DNA from: JAXDAY01 sp034679345 | Lineage (GTDB): Bacteria > Eisenbacteria > RBG-16-71-46 > CAIMUX01 > VGJL01 | Assembly: GCA_034679345.1 (NCBI GenBank) | Contig: JAXDAY010000014.1 | Span: forward strand, 92,029-156,028 | Direction of reading: 5' to 3' | Length of the DNA stretch: 64,000 nucleotides | Part shown: positions 18,033-26,854 of the stretch, piece after piece | Numbering within the stretch: the stretch's first letter is position 1 | Layout: each line of letters begins with the position of its first letter | Program-made: the position numbers and the translations under genes | Notes under the pieces: generated by a model | What the model saw: the letters and a program-made list of their open reading frames with translations, nothing else | What the model was told of the DNA's origin: nothing | Databases searched by the model: none

Positions 18033-19369
18033 CGCTTCCTCCTCGATCGGGGAACCGCCCCGGTCCCGCGCCCGACGCTCACGTACTTGAAGCCGAGCGA
18101 GACCATCTTGTGAGGATCGTAGATGTTTCGGCAATCGATCAGGATCGGGCTCTTCATCAGCCGCCGGATCTTCGCCATGTCGAGCATGCGAAACTCGTTC
18201 CATTCCGTCGCCAGGACCAGCACCTGCGCGCCGCGCGCCACATCGTAGGCGTGCTTGCGGAAATCGACTCCCCGCGGGAGCTCCTCGGCCGCCCGCTCCA
18301 TCGCGACCGGATCGAAGGCGCGCACGTTCGCGCCGCGTCGGCGGAGCCAGCGGATGAGATCCAGGGCGACCGACTCGCGCACGTCATCGGTCTGCGGCTT
18401 GAAGGCGAGACCCAGGACTCCGACCTCCTTGCCACGGACGCCGCCGGCGGCATCGAGGATCTTCTGGAGCATGCGCTCCCGCTGCCGGCGGTTCACCTCG
18501 ACGGTAGCCTCGACGATCTCGCAGGGGCTGCCCGCCGCCTTCGAGAGGGCGACCAGGGCCAAGGTGTCCTTCGGGAAGCAGCTACCCCCGTAACCGGGGC
18601 CCGCGTGCAGGAACTTCGGTCCGATCCGCTTGTCGAGCCCCATCCCGCGGGCGACGACCTTGACGTCGCCACCGACGACCTCGCAGAGATTGGCGATCTC
18701 GTTGATGAAGGAGATCTTCGTCGCCAGGAATGCGTTGGCGGCGTACTTGATCAGCTCCGCGGTCTGCACATTGGTCTTCACCATCGGAGTCTCGATCAGA
18801 TAGAGAGGCCGGTAGATCTCCGTCAGGATCGACTCCGCTTTGGGCGTCCAGGTGCCGATCACGACCCGGTCCGGACGCATGAAATCCTCGATCGCCGAGC
18901 CCTCCCGCAGGAACTCGGGATTGCTCGCGACGTCGAAGGCGACCCCCTTGGGACGGTTCGCCTCGATGATCTGCCAGACCTTCTCCCCCGTCCCGACGGG
19001 GACGGTGCTCTTCTGCACGATCAGCTTGTAGCCGTTCAGGTTCTTGGCGATCGTCTTCGCGGCCGCCCAGACCTGCGAAAGGTCCGCCTCTCCGGTCTCG
19101 GACTGCGGGGTCCCCACGGCGATGAAGACGACGCGATTCTCGCGGATCGCCCGGGGCAGATCGCTCGTGAAGGAGAGCCGGCCGTCCCGCACATTGCGCT
19201 GGACGACCTCCTGCAGGGCGAACTCATAGAAGGGCATCACACCCGCCTCGAGCATCCGGATCTTCGACTCGTCCAGATCGACGCAGGTGACGCTGTTGCC
19301 GAAGTCGGCGAGGCAGGCCCCGGTCACGAGGCCGACATAGCCGGTGCCGATCATGCAGATCTCTTGCAT
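18029..19369 (-). CDS. ugd: UDP-glucose 6-dehydrogenase
   Basis: Oxidises UDP-glucose to UDP-glucuronate with two NAD. The 446-residue product shows the N-terminal Rossmann motif ICMIGTGYVGLVTGACLAD, AVGTPQSETGEADLS, the specificity segment VQKSTVPVGTG and the catalytic Cys in GPGYGGSCFPKDTLAL. A C-terminal NAD-like domain begins at GVLGLAFKPQTDDVRES. It heads the sugar-nucleotide run. UDP-glucuronate could feed the decarboxylase-type epimerases in this window, including the Arn-like operon at 55-62 kb. Confidence 0.96.
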   Translation of the reverse strand: MQEICMIGTGYVGLVTGACLADFGNSVTCVDLDESKIRMLEAGVMPFYEFALQEVVQRNVRDGRLSFTSDLPRAIRENRVVFIAVGTPQSETGEADLSQVWAAAKTIAKNLNGYKLIVQKSTVPVGTGEKVWQIIEANRPKGVAFDVASNPEFLREGSAIEDFMRPDRVVIGTWTPKAESILTEIYRPLYLIETPMVKTNVQTAELIKYAANAFLATKISFINEIANLCEVVGGDVKVVARGMGLDKRIGPKFLHAGPGYGGSCFPKDTLALVALSKAAGSPCEIVEATVEVNRRQRERMLQKILDAAGGVRGKEVGVLGLAFKPQTDDVRESVALDLIRWLRRRGANVRAFDPVAMERAAEELPRGVDFRKHAYDVARGAQVLVLATEWNEFRMLDMAKIRRLMKSPILIDCRNIYDPHKMVSLGFKYVSVGRGTGAVPRSRRKR

Positions 19370-19442
19370 CCGCTCCCCCCTGTCGGGTGAAAAAACACGT
19401 ACCCGGCGAGCCTATATCTCAGCCGACCGGTCGTCAAACCCC

Positions 19443-20135
19443 TTAGGACGCCTCCAGTTCGGCCCGGATCCGTCTCGCCGCCTCGGCCGGGTCGCCGGCC
19501 TGAGTGACGGGCCTTCCCACGACGAGCCAATGGGCTCCCGCCCGCACCGCCGCTGCGGGCGTCGCGATCGATACCTGATCGTTCGCCTGCGCCCCTGCCG
19601 GGCGGATCCCCGGACATATGCGCGCCAGTCGATCGCCGAAGCGCTCGCGCAACCGGGATGACGCCCCCGCGGGACAGACCACTCCGAAGAGCTTGGCCTC
19701 GGCGACCGTCTCGGCCATCCTCGCGACGTCCTCGAAGTCGGCCTCGCCCCCCGCATCGCTCGTCAGGCGGGTGACGGCGATCACCCCGAGATCGTCCCGG
19801 CCGCGGACCGCGTCGCGGGCCGCCTCCATCGCGCGGGCGCCCGCCGCCGCATGCATGTTGACCAACTGGATCGGCAGGCGAGCGACCGCCTCGACCGCGC
19901 GGCCGACGGTGTTGGGGATGTCGTGGAACTTGAGGTCGAGAAACACCTTCTTTCGCCGGCCCGCCGACTCCCGGACGATCTCCGGCCCGGCGGAGCAGAA
20001 GAGTTCCAGCCCGATCTTCACCCAGAGGACCTCCTCCCCGAGGCGGTCGAGAAGCGCGACGGCCTCGCGCGGACCGGGCACATCCAGCGCGACGATGAGC
20101 CTTTCCCGAGCGCTCGAGGGCAGTGTCGGTCCCAC
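19443..20135 (-). CDS. pyrF: Orotidine 5'-phosphate decarboxylase
   Basis: Last step of UMP synthesis. The 230-residue TIM barrel has the catalytic FLDLKFHDIPNTV (Asp-Lys-Asp network), LIVALDVP at strand 1, and the phosphate-binding end CPGIRPAGAQANDQ and LVVGRPVTQAGDP. GTG start at 20135 has GGAGG 8 nt upstream and follows the pyrD stop by 3 nt. Last gene of the pyr operon. Confidence 0.96.
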   Translation of the reverse strand: MGPTLPSSARERLIVALDVPGPREAVALLDRLGEEVLWVKIGLELFCSAGPEIVRESAGRRKKVFLDLKFHDIPNTVGRAVEAVARLPIQLVNMHAAAGARAMEAARDAVRGRDDLGVIAVTRLTSDAGGEADFEDVARMAETVAEAKLFGVVCPAGASSRLRERFGDRLARICPGIRPAGAQANDQVSIATPAAAVRAGAHWLVVGRPVTQAGDPAEAARRIRAELEAS

Positions 20136-20138
20136 AGG

Positions 20139-21053
20139 TCAATCCTCCTTCAGGCTTCCGATCCAATCACCGATCGAGGAGACTCCCTCCCGCTCGAGGA
20201 AGGCCGCCATCTCATCGAGAACCACCGTTCCCTGGTCGGGGCGGAGAAAGTGGCCGGTGCCCACCTGAACCGCTTTCGCGCCCAGGAGCAGGAACTCCAG
20301 GGCATCCCTTCCGGTGACGATTCCGCCGACGGCGACGACAGGGATCGAGACGCGCCGCAGGACCTCGCGCACGCGCGCGAGCGCCATGGGCCGGATCGCA
20401 GGACCCGAGAGGCCGCCGGTCACCCCCGGAAGACGCGGACGGCGCTTTTCCAGATCGATCGCCATCCCCACATAGGTGTTGATGGCGGTGATGGCGTCGG
20501 CGCCCGCGCCGGCGCACGTCTCGGCAAGCGAGCCGATCGACGTCACATTGGGCGAGAGCTTCGCCCAGAGGCTGCGGCGCGTGCGGCGGCGGACGGTGGA
20601 GATCACGGAGGCGGCTGCGGAGGGGACCTGGCAGAACTCGATTCCGCCCTCTTTCACATTCGGGCATGAAATGTTCAACTCGTAGGCGTCGATCCCGGGC
20701 GCGTCGTCGAGGCGCGCGATCGCGGCATCAAAGTCGTCGACCGACCTGCCGCCCACCGAGACGACGATGGCCGTGCCAAGCGCGCGCAGGTCGGGAAGTT
20801 TCTCCGCGATGAACCGCTCGACCCCGACGTTCTGCAGCCCGATCGAGTTCAGCATGCCCGAGGGGGTCTCGACGATGCGCGGAGGCGGATTCCCCGCCCG
20901 CGGCTCGATGGTGAGCGTCTTGGTGACGATCCCGCCGAGGCGGATCGCCGCTGCGGGCTGCTCGATCCCGTAACCGAACGTGCCCGACGCGCAGAGAACC
21001 GGATTCCGCAGGCGCAGATCCCCTATCTCGACCGACAGATCGATCCGGCTCAT
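20139..21053 (-). CDS. pyrD: Dihydroorotate dehydrogenase, class 1B catalytic subunit
   Basis: FMN enzyme oxidising dihydroorotate to orotate. The 304-residue barrel has NPVLCASGTFGYGIEQ, TKTLTIEPRAGNPPPR, the class 1 catalytic Cys in ELNISCPNVKEGG, and phosphate loops VGGIVTGRDALEF and KAVQVGTG. Start ATG 21053 forms an ATGA overlap with pyrK, whose presence makes this the NAD-linked 1B type rather than a fumarate- or quinone-linked enzyme. Confidence 0.96.
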   Translation of the reverse strand: MSRIDLSVEIGDLRLRNPVLCASGTFGYGIEQPAAAIRLGGIVTKTLTIEPRAGNPPPRIVETPSGMLNSIGLQNVGVERFIAEKLPDLRALGTAIVVSVGGRSVDDFDAAIARLDDAPGIDAYELNISCPNVKEGGIEFCQVPSAAASVISTVRRRTRRSLWAKLSPNVTSIGSLAETCAGAGADAITAINTYVGMAIDLEKRRPRLPGVTGGLSGPAIRPMALARVREVLRRVSIPVVAVGGIVTGRDALEFLLLGAKAVQVGTGHFLRPDQGTVVLDEMAAFLEREGVSSIGDWIGSLKED

Positions 21054-21883
21054 TCGCGCACCGCCTCCCAGTCCACCATGGCGCCGTCGAAGACCGGGCC
21101 GTCGGTGCAGGCGAAGGCATACCGCCCGAACGGATCCTCCGGCGCCCCGGGCTTCGCGCGCAGCGGAATCGCGCAACCCGCGCAGAGGCCGGTTCCGCAG
21201 CCGAAGACGGTCTCGAGGCTCACCTGCACCGGAATGCCGGCCGCCACGGCGAGGCGGCTCAGGGCCTCGAGCATCGCGGTGGGGCCGCATCCGAAGAGGG
21301 CGGCCGAATCGGCGCGGATCCCGCCGCGCGAAAGCATCTGCTCGAGAAGGCCGATCACGGTCCCCTTCTGCCCGATCGATCCGTCGAGCGTGGAGCGATA
21401 GACAGGGTACGGGCAGCCTTCGGTCGGGAAGATGGCGTGAGCATCGCGCGCTCCATACAGCAGCATCCCGTCGGGCAGCGCTTCCGCGATTTGATCGGCG
21501 AAGTGGAGCATCGGCGCCACGCCGCGCCCGCCTCCGAGCAGGATCGGGATCCGTCCCGGCACCGTGCGAAACGGCGCGCCGAGCGGCCCGATGAGATCGA
21601 CTCGATCTCCGCTCTTGCGCGCATCGAGCCAGGCGCTCCCCTCGCCGACGACGGAGAAGAGAATTGAGATCTCCCCGCCGTCCGGCAGGCCGCGCCATCC
21701 GCAGACGCTGAAGGGGCGCCGCAAGCGGAATGCGTCCCCCGCCCCGCAGGCGATCTGCACGAACTGCCCGGCACGGGGAACAACGAAGGAAACGGGCACG
21801 CGCAACTCGATTCGAGTTCCGGCATCGCCGATCCGCAGGATTCTCGCGACCCTCGCCTCGACTCGACTCGATTCCCCGGTCAT
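21050..21883 (-). CDS. pyrK: Dihydroorotate dehydrogenase electron-transfer subunit
   Basis: FAD and [2Fe-2S] subunit that passes electrons from PyrD to NAD. The 277-residue product has the ferredoxin-reductase FAD motif (FRLRRPFSVCGW), an NAD loop LLGGGRGVAPMLHFADQ, GCGPTAMLEALSRLA, and the C-terminal cluster cysteines GCGTGLCAGCAIP followed by a fourth in YAFACTDGPVF. It overlaps both neighbours by 4 nt. Confidence 0.96.
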   Translation of the reverse strand: MTGESSRVEARVARILRIGDAGTRIELRVPVSFVVPRAGQFVQIACGAGDAFRLRRPFSVCGWRGLPDGGEISILFSVVGEGSAWLDARKSGDRVDLIGPLGAPFRTVPGRIPILLGGGRGVAPMLHFADQIAEALPDGMLLYGARDAHAIFPTEGCPYPVYRSTLDGSIGQKGTVIGLLEQMLSRGGIRADSAALFGCGPTAMLEALSRLAVAAGIPVQVSLETVFGCGTGLCAGCAIPLRAKPGAPEDPFGRYAFACTDGPVFDGAMVDWEAVRE

Positions 21884-23784
21884 GGAACTCCTGGCTCCCC
21901 TTCGGGCGGTCGCTCGGTTGGAGCCTCGGGCTCCGGCTCCGGTTCGGGTTCGGGTTCGGGTTCGGGCTCGGGCGGCCCGGTCAGCTCGGGCGGCTCAGGC
22001 GGCTGGATCTGCGGCGGCGGCGGTTTCGCCCGCCTCTCGTCGACGCGAGGGCGGCGCCTCTCGAGCTTGGGCGGAGTGGGAGCCGCGGAGGCCGAATCGG
22101 CCGCGGGCGCCAGGGAGTCGGATGAATCGCCGACCGATGCGCGCGCGCGGGCGAGCGAATCGGGAATCATGGGGGTGGAGTCGGCCCGCGAGAAGCGTGA
22201 ACGAGGAAGCGCCGAGAGCGAATCGAAGCCGGGCGGGATGGAATCGACCGGAGCGATGGCCGAGTCGGCGGCTCCGAGAGCCCCGGCAGTGGTGGTGTCG
22301 GGCCGCTCCTGCACCAGGTGGGCCGCCAGTCCGGAGGTATCCGCGCCCTGGGTCGCGAGGAGGCGGATCGCGCTGCGAGCGACGGGGGAGTCGGGATAAC
22401 GCGACACAAGCGCACGAAGCTGCTCCTGCGCGCCCAGGCTGTCTCCATCCTCCTTCCAGGCGATATAGGCGAGGGCATAGGCGGCGCGGGCCGCGGCTCG
22501 GGAGGATGGAAACTCCGTCTCGATGAGACGGTATTTCTCCACGGCCTGTTCGGGCAGGTCGCGGTCGAGCAGGAGGATCTCGGCGATGCGCAGCGCCGCC
22601 GACGCGCGCGCCTCTTCCTCGGCGTCTCCTGCTTCCTCCTCCTGCTGGAGACGGATGATCGACTCGAGGGCGCGGGCGCGCTGCAACGATTGCTCCCGGA
22701 ACACCGAGCGGCCGGAGAGCTTCGTCACCGCCTCGTAGGCCGAACGCGCCGCCTCCAGGGAGTCGAGCAAGGTCTCGTAGGTGTAGCCGATCTGAAACTG
22801 CGCCTCGACCGCAAAGCTCGAGGTCGGGTAGCGGGCGGTGATCTGCTCCAGGGTCTGCAGCGCCTCCTCGGTTCGCCCCAGGCTGTTCAGCGCGGAGGCC
22901 TCCTGCAGGCGGAGCCGGGCGATCTCATCCGGAGTCACTCCGGATTGGCTCGTCGGGACTCCCGATCCGGCCGGCCGGTTCCCCCCGGCGGGTTGGACCT
23001 CGAAGGACTCCTTCGGCACGAGCTGGCGCACCAGCTCGAGCGCCTGCTCCGCTTCGCCCATCCGGGTGAGGGCTTCGGCTTGCTTCACGCTGGCCTCGAC
23101 CCGCCGGCGATCGTCGCGGACGATCTCCAGGAGCCTCTCGAACGCCATCGAGGCCGAGTCGTACTGAGCCGACTCGAGGTGGATGATCCCGATCCGCTCG
23201 AGAGCATCCTGCGCCCGATCGCTCTTCGGAAAGTCGCGGATCAGCGAACGGTAGCGCGCGATCGCCTCTGGTTTGCGCCGACTCCCTTCAGCGATCTCGC
23301 CGAGCAGGTAGAAGACCTCGTCGCGACGTTCGTACTTGGGGTACTCCTCCAGGACGCGGTCCAGGAGGGCAATCGCCTCCTCGCGATTGTGCCGCTTGAC
23401 CTCCGTCGCCCCTTCCAGATAGAGGACGTTGGGCATCCACTCGCTCCCGGGAAACGTGGCCTGGAACTCCCGCAGGCGCACCAGGGCGCTGTCGTAGTCT
23501 CCCTTTCCGAAGTAGGAGGCGCCCATCACATAGAGCGCGTCGTCAGCCCAGCGGCTGTCCCGATGCCGCTCCATCACCTTCCGGCACTGGGCGATCGCCA
23601 CTTCGTAGTTGCGCACCGCATCGCCCGGCAGCTTCTCGGTCGTGCTCGACCGCACGCTCTTCTCGGCGGCATTGAAGCTCTTGCGGGCGAGGAAGAAGGT
23701 GTTGTAGTAGGCGCAGCCTGCGATGGCGTACAAAAGGACGAGGAACGCCCACACGGCGAGACGAGGGCGTCCTCGAACGATCAT
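21880..23784 (-). CDS. Tetratricopeptide-repeat lipoprotein with Pro-Glu tail, inside the pyr operon
   Basis: The 634-residue product has a lipoprotein signal (lipobox IAGC at about residue 24), then YYNTFFLARKSFNAAEKS. TPR-like helical pairs follow to about residue 490 (WADDALYVMGASYFGKGDYD, YPKYERRDEVFYLLGEIAEG, YPTSSFAVEAQFQIGYTYE). After that comes a low-complexity Ser/Asp/Pro-rich segment and a (Pro-Glu)n tail. It is probably a periplasmic scaffold on the outer membrane; the charged tail could span the periplasm. It is joined to pyrC and pyrK by ATGA overlaps although nothing links it to pyrimidine synthesis. The opening after the lipid Cys loosely recalls the TPR lipoproteins PorW/SprE of type IX secretion and similar FCB proteins; this is a weak, by-eye resemblance. 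Confidence 0.8.
   Translation of the reverse strand: MIVRGRPRLAVWAFLVLLYAIAGCAYYNTFFLARKSFNAAEKSVRSSTTEKLPGDAVRNYEVAIAQCRKVMERHRDSRWADDALYVMGASYFGKGDYDSALVRLREFQATFPGSEWMPNVLYLEGATEVKRHNREEAIALLDRVLEEYPKYERRDEVFYLLGEIAEGSRRKPEAIARYRSLIRDFPKSDRAQDALERIGIIHLESAQYDSASMAFERLLEIVRDDRRRVEASVKQAEALTRMGEAEQALELVRQLVPKESFEVQPAGGNRPAGSGVPTSQSGVTPDEIARLRLQEASALNSLGRTEEALQTLEQITARYPTSSFAVEAQFQIGYTYETLLDSLEAARSAYEAVTKLSGRSVFREQSLQRARALESIIRLQQEEEAGDAEEEARASAALRIAEILLLDRDLPEQAVEKYRLIETEFPSSRAAARAAYALAYIAWKEDGDSLGAQEQLRALVSRYPDSPVARSAIRLLATQGADTSGLAAHLVQERPDTTTAGALGAADSAIAPVDSIPPGFDSLSALPRSRFSRADSTPMIPDSLARARASVGDSSDSLAPAADSASAAPTPPKLERRRPRVDERRAKPPPPQIQPPEPPELTGPPEPEPEPEPEPEPEPEAPTERPPEGEPGVP
21931..21972 (-). 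repeat. Hexanucleotide tandem repeat encoding the Pro-Glu tail
   Basis: About seven imperfect copies of a 6-bp unit (plus-strand GGTTCG / GGCTCC variants) encode alternating Glu-Pro. Such tracts can change copy number by slippage without breaking frame, so tail length may vary between strains. Confidence 0.75.
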
Positions 23785-25094
23785 TCGAACAGGCCCCTCA
23801 TCACATGGGTCACCCGGCCGTTGGCGATGGTGAGCAGGACCCGCGCGGGCAATGTATTGCCCTCGAAGGGGCAGTTTCGCGAGAGCGAGGCGAACTCATC
23901 CGCCTTCACGGTCCAGGATTGCCGCGGGTCGATGAGAACCAGATCGGCGGGCCTTCCCCTCTCCAGGCGGCCGCCTCCCCAGCCGAGGATCGACGCGGGC
24001 CGCCCCGACATCGCGTGGACGAGCGCGGGCCAGTCGAGCACCCTGCACTCGATCAGCTCCCGCACGCAGACCGAGAGCGAGGTCTCGAGTCCGATCACGC
24101 CGAACGCCGCCTGGTCCAGCTCCACTTCCTTGCGTTCCTTGGTGTGGGGCGCGTGGTCGGTGGCGATGACATCGATCGTCCCGTCCCGGACTCCTTCCTT
24201 CAGCGCCGCGCGATCCGTCTCGCGTCGCAACGGCGGGTTCATCTTGAATCTCGAGTCGTAGCCGCGAAGCGCCTCGTCGGTCAACGCGAGGTAGTGGGGC
24301 GCGGTCTCCGCCGTCACCGGAACCCCCTCCGCCTTCGCGCGCCGCACGAGATCGACCCCGCCGGCGGTGCTGACGTGCGCGATGTGGAGCCGGCTTCCGG
24401 TCAGGCGCGAGAGGGCAATGTCCCTGGCGATCGCGGTCGTCTCCGCCTCCGTCGGAATTCCGCGCAGTCCGAGGATCGTCGAGACGTATCCCTCGTGCAT
24501 CACGCCGGCTCCCTTGAGCGCGCGGTCCTCGGAGTGGGAGATGAGCAGCAGTCCGGCGGCGCGGGAGTACTCCAGAGCCCGGCGCATCATGTCGGAGGAC
24601 TCGATCGGCCGGCCATCGTCGGTGACCGCGAGGGCTCCCGCCTCCCGCAGCTCGAACATCTCGGTCAGCTCTTTGCCCTGCTGACCCTTCGTCGCCGCGG
24701 CGGCCGGCATGCAAACGGTCCCGCATGCGCTGCGCGCCCGTTCGAGCTGCAGCTCGATGACGCCCCGGTGATCGGCGATCGGGTTCGTGTTCGGCATCGT
24801 CAGGACCCGCGTGAACCCTCCCCTTGCCGCGGCCAACGCGCCGCTTCGGATCGTCTCCGCATCCTCCCCGCCCGGCTCGCGGAAGTGAACATGGATGTCC
24901 TGCAGACCGGGAGCGAGGATCAGGCCGTCGGCGGGCTTGAGTATTGCCTCCACCCCGGGAGGCAGGCCCGGTTCCATCGCCTCGATCCGGCCGCCCCGGA
25001 TCCAGACGTCCCGGCGTTCGTCGATTCCCGACTCCGGGTCGATCACCCGCACACCCTGGAGCACGAAGCTCTCCGGCACGTTCGTCCCCTTCAT
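23781..25094 (-). CDS. pyrC: Dihydroorotase (class I, PyrC)
   Basis: Zinc amidohydrolase cyclising carbamoyl aspartate. The 437-residue product has PGLQDIHVHFREPGGEDAET (metal His-x-His), TMPNTNP, the metal histidines in LISHSEDR and LHIAHVSTAGG, and the catalytic Asp in VIATDHAPHTKERK. A catalytic-type rather than pseudo-dihydroorotase is indicated because all metal ligands are present. Start ATG 25094 forms an ATGA overlap with pyrB. Confidence 0.96.
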   Translation of the reverse strand: MKGTNVPESFVLQGVRVIDPESGIDERRDVWIRGGRIEAMEPGLPPGVEAILKPADGLILAPGLQDIHVHFREPGGEDAETIRSGALAAARGGFTRVLTMPNTNPIADHRGVIELQLERARSACGTVCMPAAAATKGQQGKELTEMFELREAGALAVTDDGRPIESSDMMRRALEYSRAAGLLLISHSEDRALKGAGVMHEGYVSTILGLRGIPTEAETTAIARDIALSRLTGSRLHIAHVSTAGGVDLVRRAKAEGVPVTAETAPHYLALTDEALRGYDSRFKMNPPLRRETDRAALKEGVRDGTIDVIATDHAPHTKERKEVELDQAAFGVIGLETSLSVCVRELIECRVLDWPALVHAMSGRPASILGWGGGRLERGRPADLVLIDPRQSWTVKADEFASLSRNCPFEGNTLPARVLLTIANGRVTHVMRGLFE

Positions 25095-26059
25095 CCGCGC
25101 TGAACCTCCTGGGCGGGAGTCACACCCGTCCCCTCCAGGGACTTGCTTCCCCGGACGAGGAAGAGGACCGCCATCCGCACCGCCACGCCGTTGGTCACCT
25201 GGTTCAGGATCATGGAGTCGCCGCCGTCGGCGACTTCCGAGGTGATCTCGACACCCCGGTTCATCGGTCCTGGATGCATCACCCGCGCGCCAGGCACGCA
25301 GAGCGCGAGCCGCTCCCGGGTGATTCCCCAAACCTGCGCGTACTCCCGCAACGAGGGAAGGAAACCGGCCTGCATCCGTTCGAGCTGCAGGCGAAGGACG
25401 TAGACCACCTCCGCGCCTTCGATCCCCTCCTCGACCCTCGTGCAGACGCGCACCCCAGTCCGCTCGATCTCGACCGGCAGGAGCGTCGTCGGTCCGACGA
25501 TCGTGACGTGGGCTCCCATCGCCCTCAGGCCCCAGATGTTCGAGCGCGCCACGCGGCTGTGCGCGATGTCGCCGACGATGGTGACCTTCAATCCTTCCAG
25601 TCGGCCGATCTCCTCTCGCATCGTGTACATGTCGAGCAGCCCCTGCGTGGGATGCTCGTGGAAACCGTCCCCGGCATTGACGACATGGGAATCGACGTTG
25701 CGCGAAAGGAAGTGTGGAGCGCCCGAGGAGCTGTGTCGCATGACGACCGCATCGACGCGCATCGCTTCGATGTTGCGCACCGTGTCGATCAGGGTCTCCC
25801 CCTTGGAGACGGAGCTGCCCGAGGTGGCGAAGTTGATCGAGTCGGCGGAGAGGCGCTTCTCCGCCAGCTCGAAGGAGAGGCGCGTGCGCGTGGAGGGCTC
25901 GAAGAACGCATTGCAGACGGTCATCCCCTGCAGCGCGGGGACCCGCTTGATGGGCCGATCCAGGACCTGCCGGAAAGACCGCGCGGTGTCGAGGATCTCC
26001 TGGATCTCCTCCCGGCGCACGTCCTCCAGCCCGAGGAGATGCCTTCGCTGAAAGCTCAT
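25091..26059 (-). CDS. pyrB: Aspartate carbamoyltransferase catalytic subunit
   Basis: Condenses carbamoyl phosphate and aspartate. The 322-residue product has FFEPSTRTRLSFELA (carbamoyl-phosphate loop), NAGDGFHEHPTQGLLD, and VMHPGPMNRGVEI near the C-terminus. No pyrI regulatory subunit is found here; control is more likely by PyrR and the leader. ATGA overlaps both pyrR and pyrC. Confidence 0.97.
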   Translation of the reverse strand: MSFQRRHLLGLEDVRREEIQEILDTARSFRQVLDRPIKRVPALQGMTVCNAFFEPSTRTRLSFELAEKRLSADSINFATSGSSVSKGETLIDTVRNIEAMRVDAVVMRHSSSGAPHFLSRNVDSHVVNAGDGFHEHPTQGLLDMYTMREEIGRLEGLKVTIVGDIAHSRVARSNIWGLRAMGAHVTIVGPTTLLPVEIERTGVRVCTRVEEGIEGAEVVYVLRLQLERMQAGFLPSLREYAQVWGITRERLALCVPGARVMHPGPMNRGVEITSEVADGGDSMILNQVTNGVAVRMAVLFLVRGSKSLEGTGVTPAQEVQRG

Positions 26060-26613
26060 CGCCCAGCCTCCTCCTTCTCTTCGATGACGATCCCGTCCTC
26101 TTCGTCCTCTTCCCGGAGCAGCACCTTGACGACTTCTCGCGAAGAGGTGGGCACGTTCTTCCCGACATAGTCGGCCCGGATCGGAAGCTCGCGGTGCCCG
26201 CGATCTACCAGGACCGCCAACTGGATCGATCGCGGCCGCCCATAGTCCATGATCGCCTCCAAGGCGGCTCGGATCGTCCGTCCCGTGTAGAGGACGTCGT
26301 CGACGAGAACGATCGTCGTTTCCTCCACGTTGAAGGGCAGCTCGGTCGAGTTGACGACGGGTTGTGGCGAGATCGTGGCGAGATCGTCCCGGTAGAGCGT
26401 GATGTCCAGCACGCCGATGGGGACCTCCTGGCCCTCCATGCCGCTGATCGCCTCACGGATCCTCTCGGCGAGCGGCACCCCCCTTCTTCGGATTCCGACC
26501 AAGGCGAGGTTCCCAACTCCCTTGTTCCGCTCGACGATCTCGTGGGAGATGCGCAAGATCGCCCGGCGCATCTCCTCCTCATCGGCGATCACCGCCTTTC
26601 GGCGCAGGTTCAT
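26056..26613 (-). CDS. pyrR: PyrR: pyr mRNA-binding attenuation regulator / uracil phosphoribosyltransferase
   Basis: RNA-binding regulator that, with UMP, promotes termination in pyr leaders; also makes UMP from uracil and PRPP. The 185-residue product has the PRPP loop VLVDDVLYTGRTIRAALEA, GVLDITLYRDDL and LVDRGHRELPIRADYVGKN. The C-terminus adds an acidic tail. ATG 26613 has GAGGAGG 5 nt upstream. It is the first gene after a terminator hairpin, the classic autoregulated position. Confidence 0.95.
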   Translation of the reverse strand: MNLRRKAVIADEEEMRRAILRISHEIVERNKGVGNLALVGIRRRGVPLAERIREAISGMEGQEVPIGVLDITLYRDDLATISPQPVVNSTELPFNVEETTIVLVDDVLYTGRTIRAALEAIMDYGRPRSIQLAVLVDRGHRELPIRADYVGKNVPTSSREVVKVLLREEDEEDGIVIEEKEEAGR

Positions 26614-26800
26614 CCCTTCCTCCTCGGTCCGTCGCGGAAGTCACGAAAAAGCCTTCCGGCCGATTCCGGAAGGCCAGGTCCCATTGGGGGGACGCTGTTC
26701 TGAGGCTTTCTCCAGGGCATGTTCGTCCGAAGGCGACCTCCGTAGGGCTCGGCCCCTTGGATAGAGCCCGACCGCACGGTAATCTATCATGTTCGTCCCC
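26614..26800 (-). promoter_or_regulatory. Leader of the pyr operon
   Basis: Untranslated stretch between the divergent peroxiredoxin gene and pyrR. On the minus strand it holds a GGGCTC...GAGCCC inverted repeat (about 26773-26749), a short GTCCC...GGGAC repeat and then the terminator at 26674-26646. This is the order expected of an antiterminator/attenuator leader. I cannot find a clear match to the Bacillus PyrR-binding loop. A short frame starting near 26789 and ending in the terminator could be a leader peptide, but I see no ribosome site for it. Confidence 0.5.
26646..26674 (-). terminator. Intrinsic terminator / pyr attenuator ahead of pyrR
   Basis: Minus strand GCCTTCCGG-AATCGG-CCGGAAGGC forms a perfect 9-bp stem with a 6-nt loop and is followed at once by TTTTT. 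It ends 32 nt before the pyrR start codon. This is the best canonical rho-independent terminator in the window and by position must be read through to express the pyr genes. Confidence 0.85.
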
Positions 26801-26854
26801 GCACAGGTAGGGGAAAGAAACCGCCGCGCGGACCGGCGGAGACGAGGAGGACCG

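Noticed and set aside
22318..24261. 647-codon plus-strand frame opposite the TPR lipoprotein and pyrC
   Set aside because: Shadow of confident minus-strand genes.
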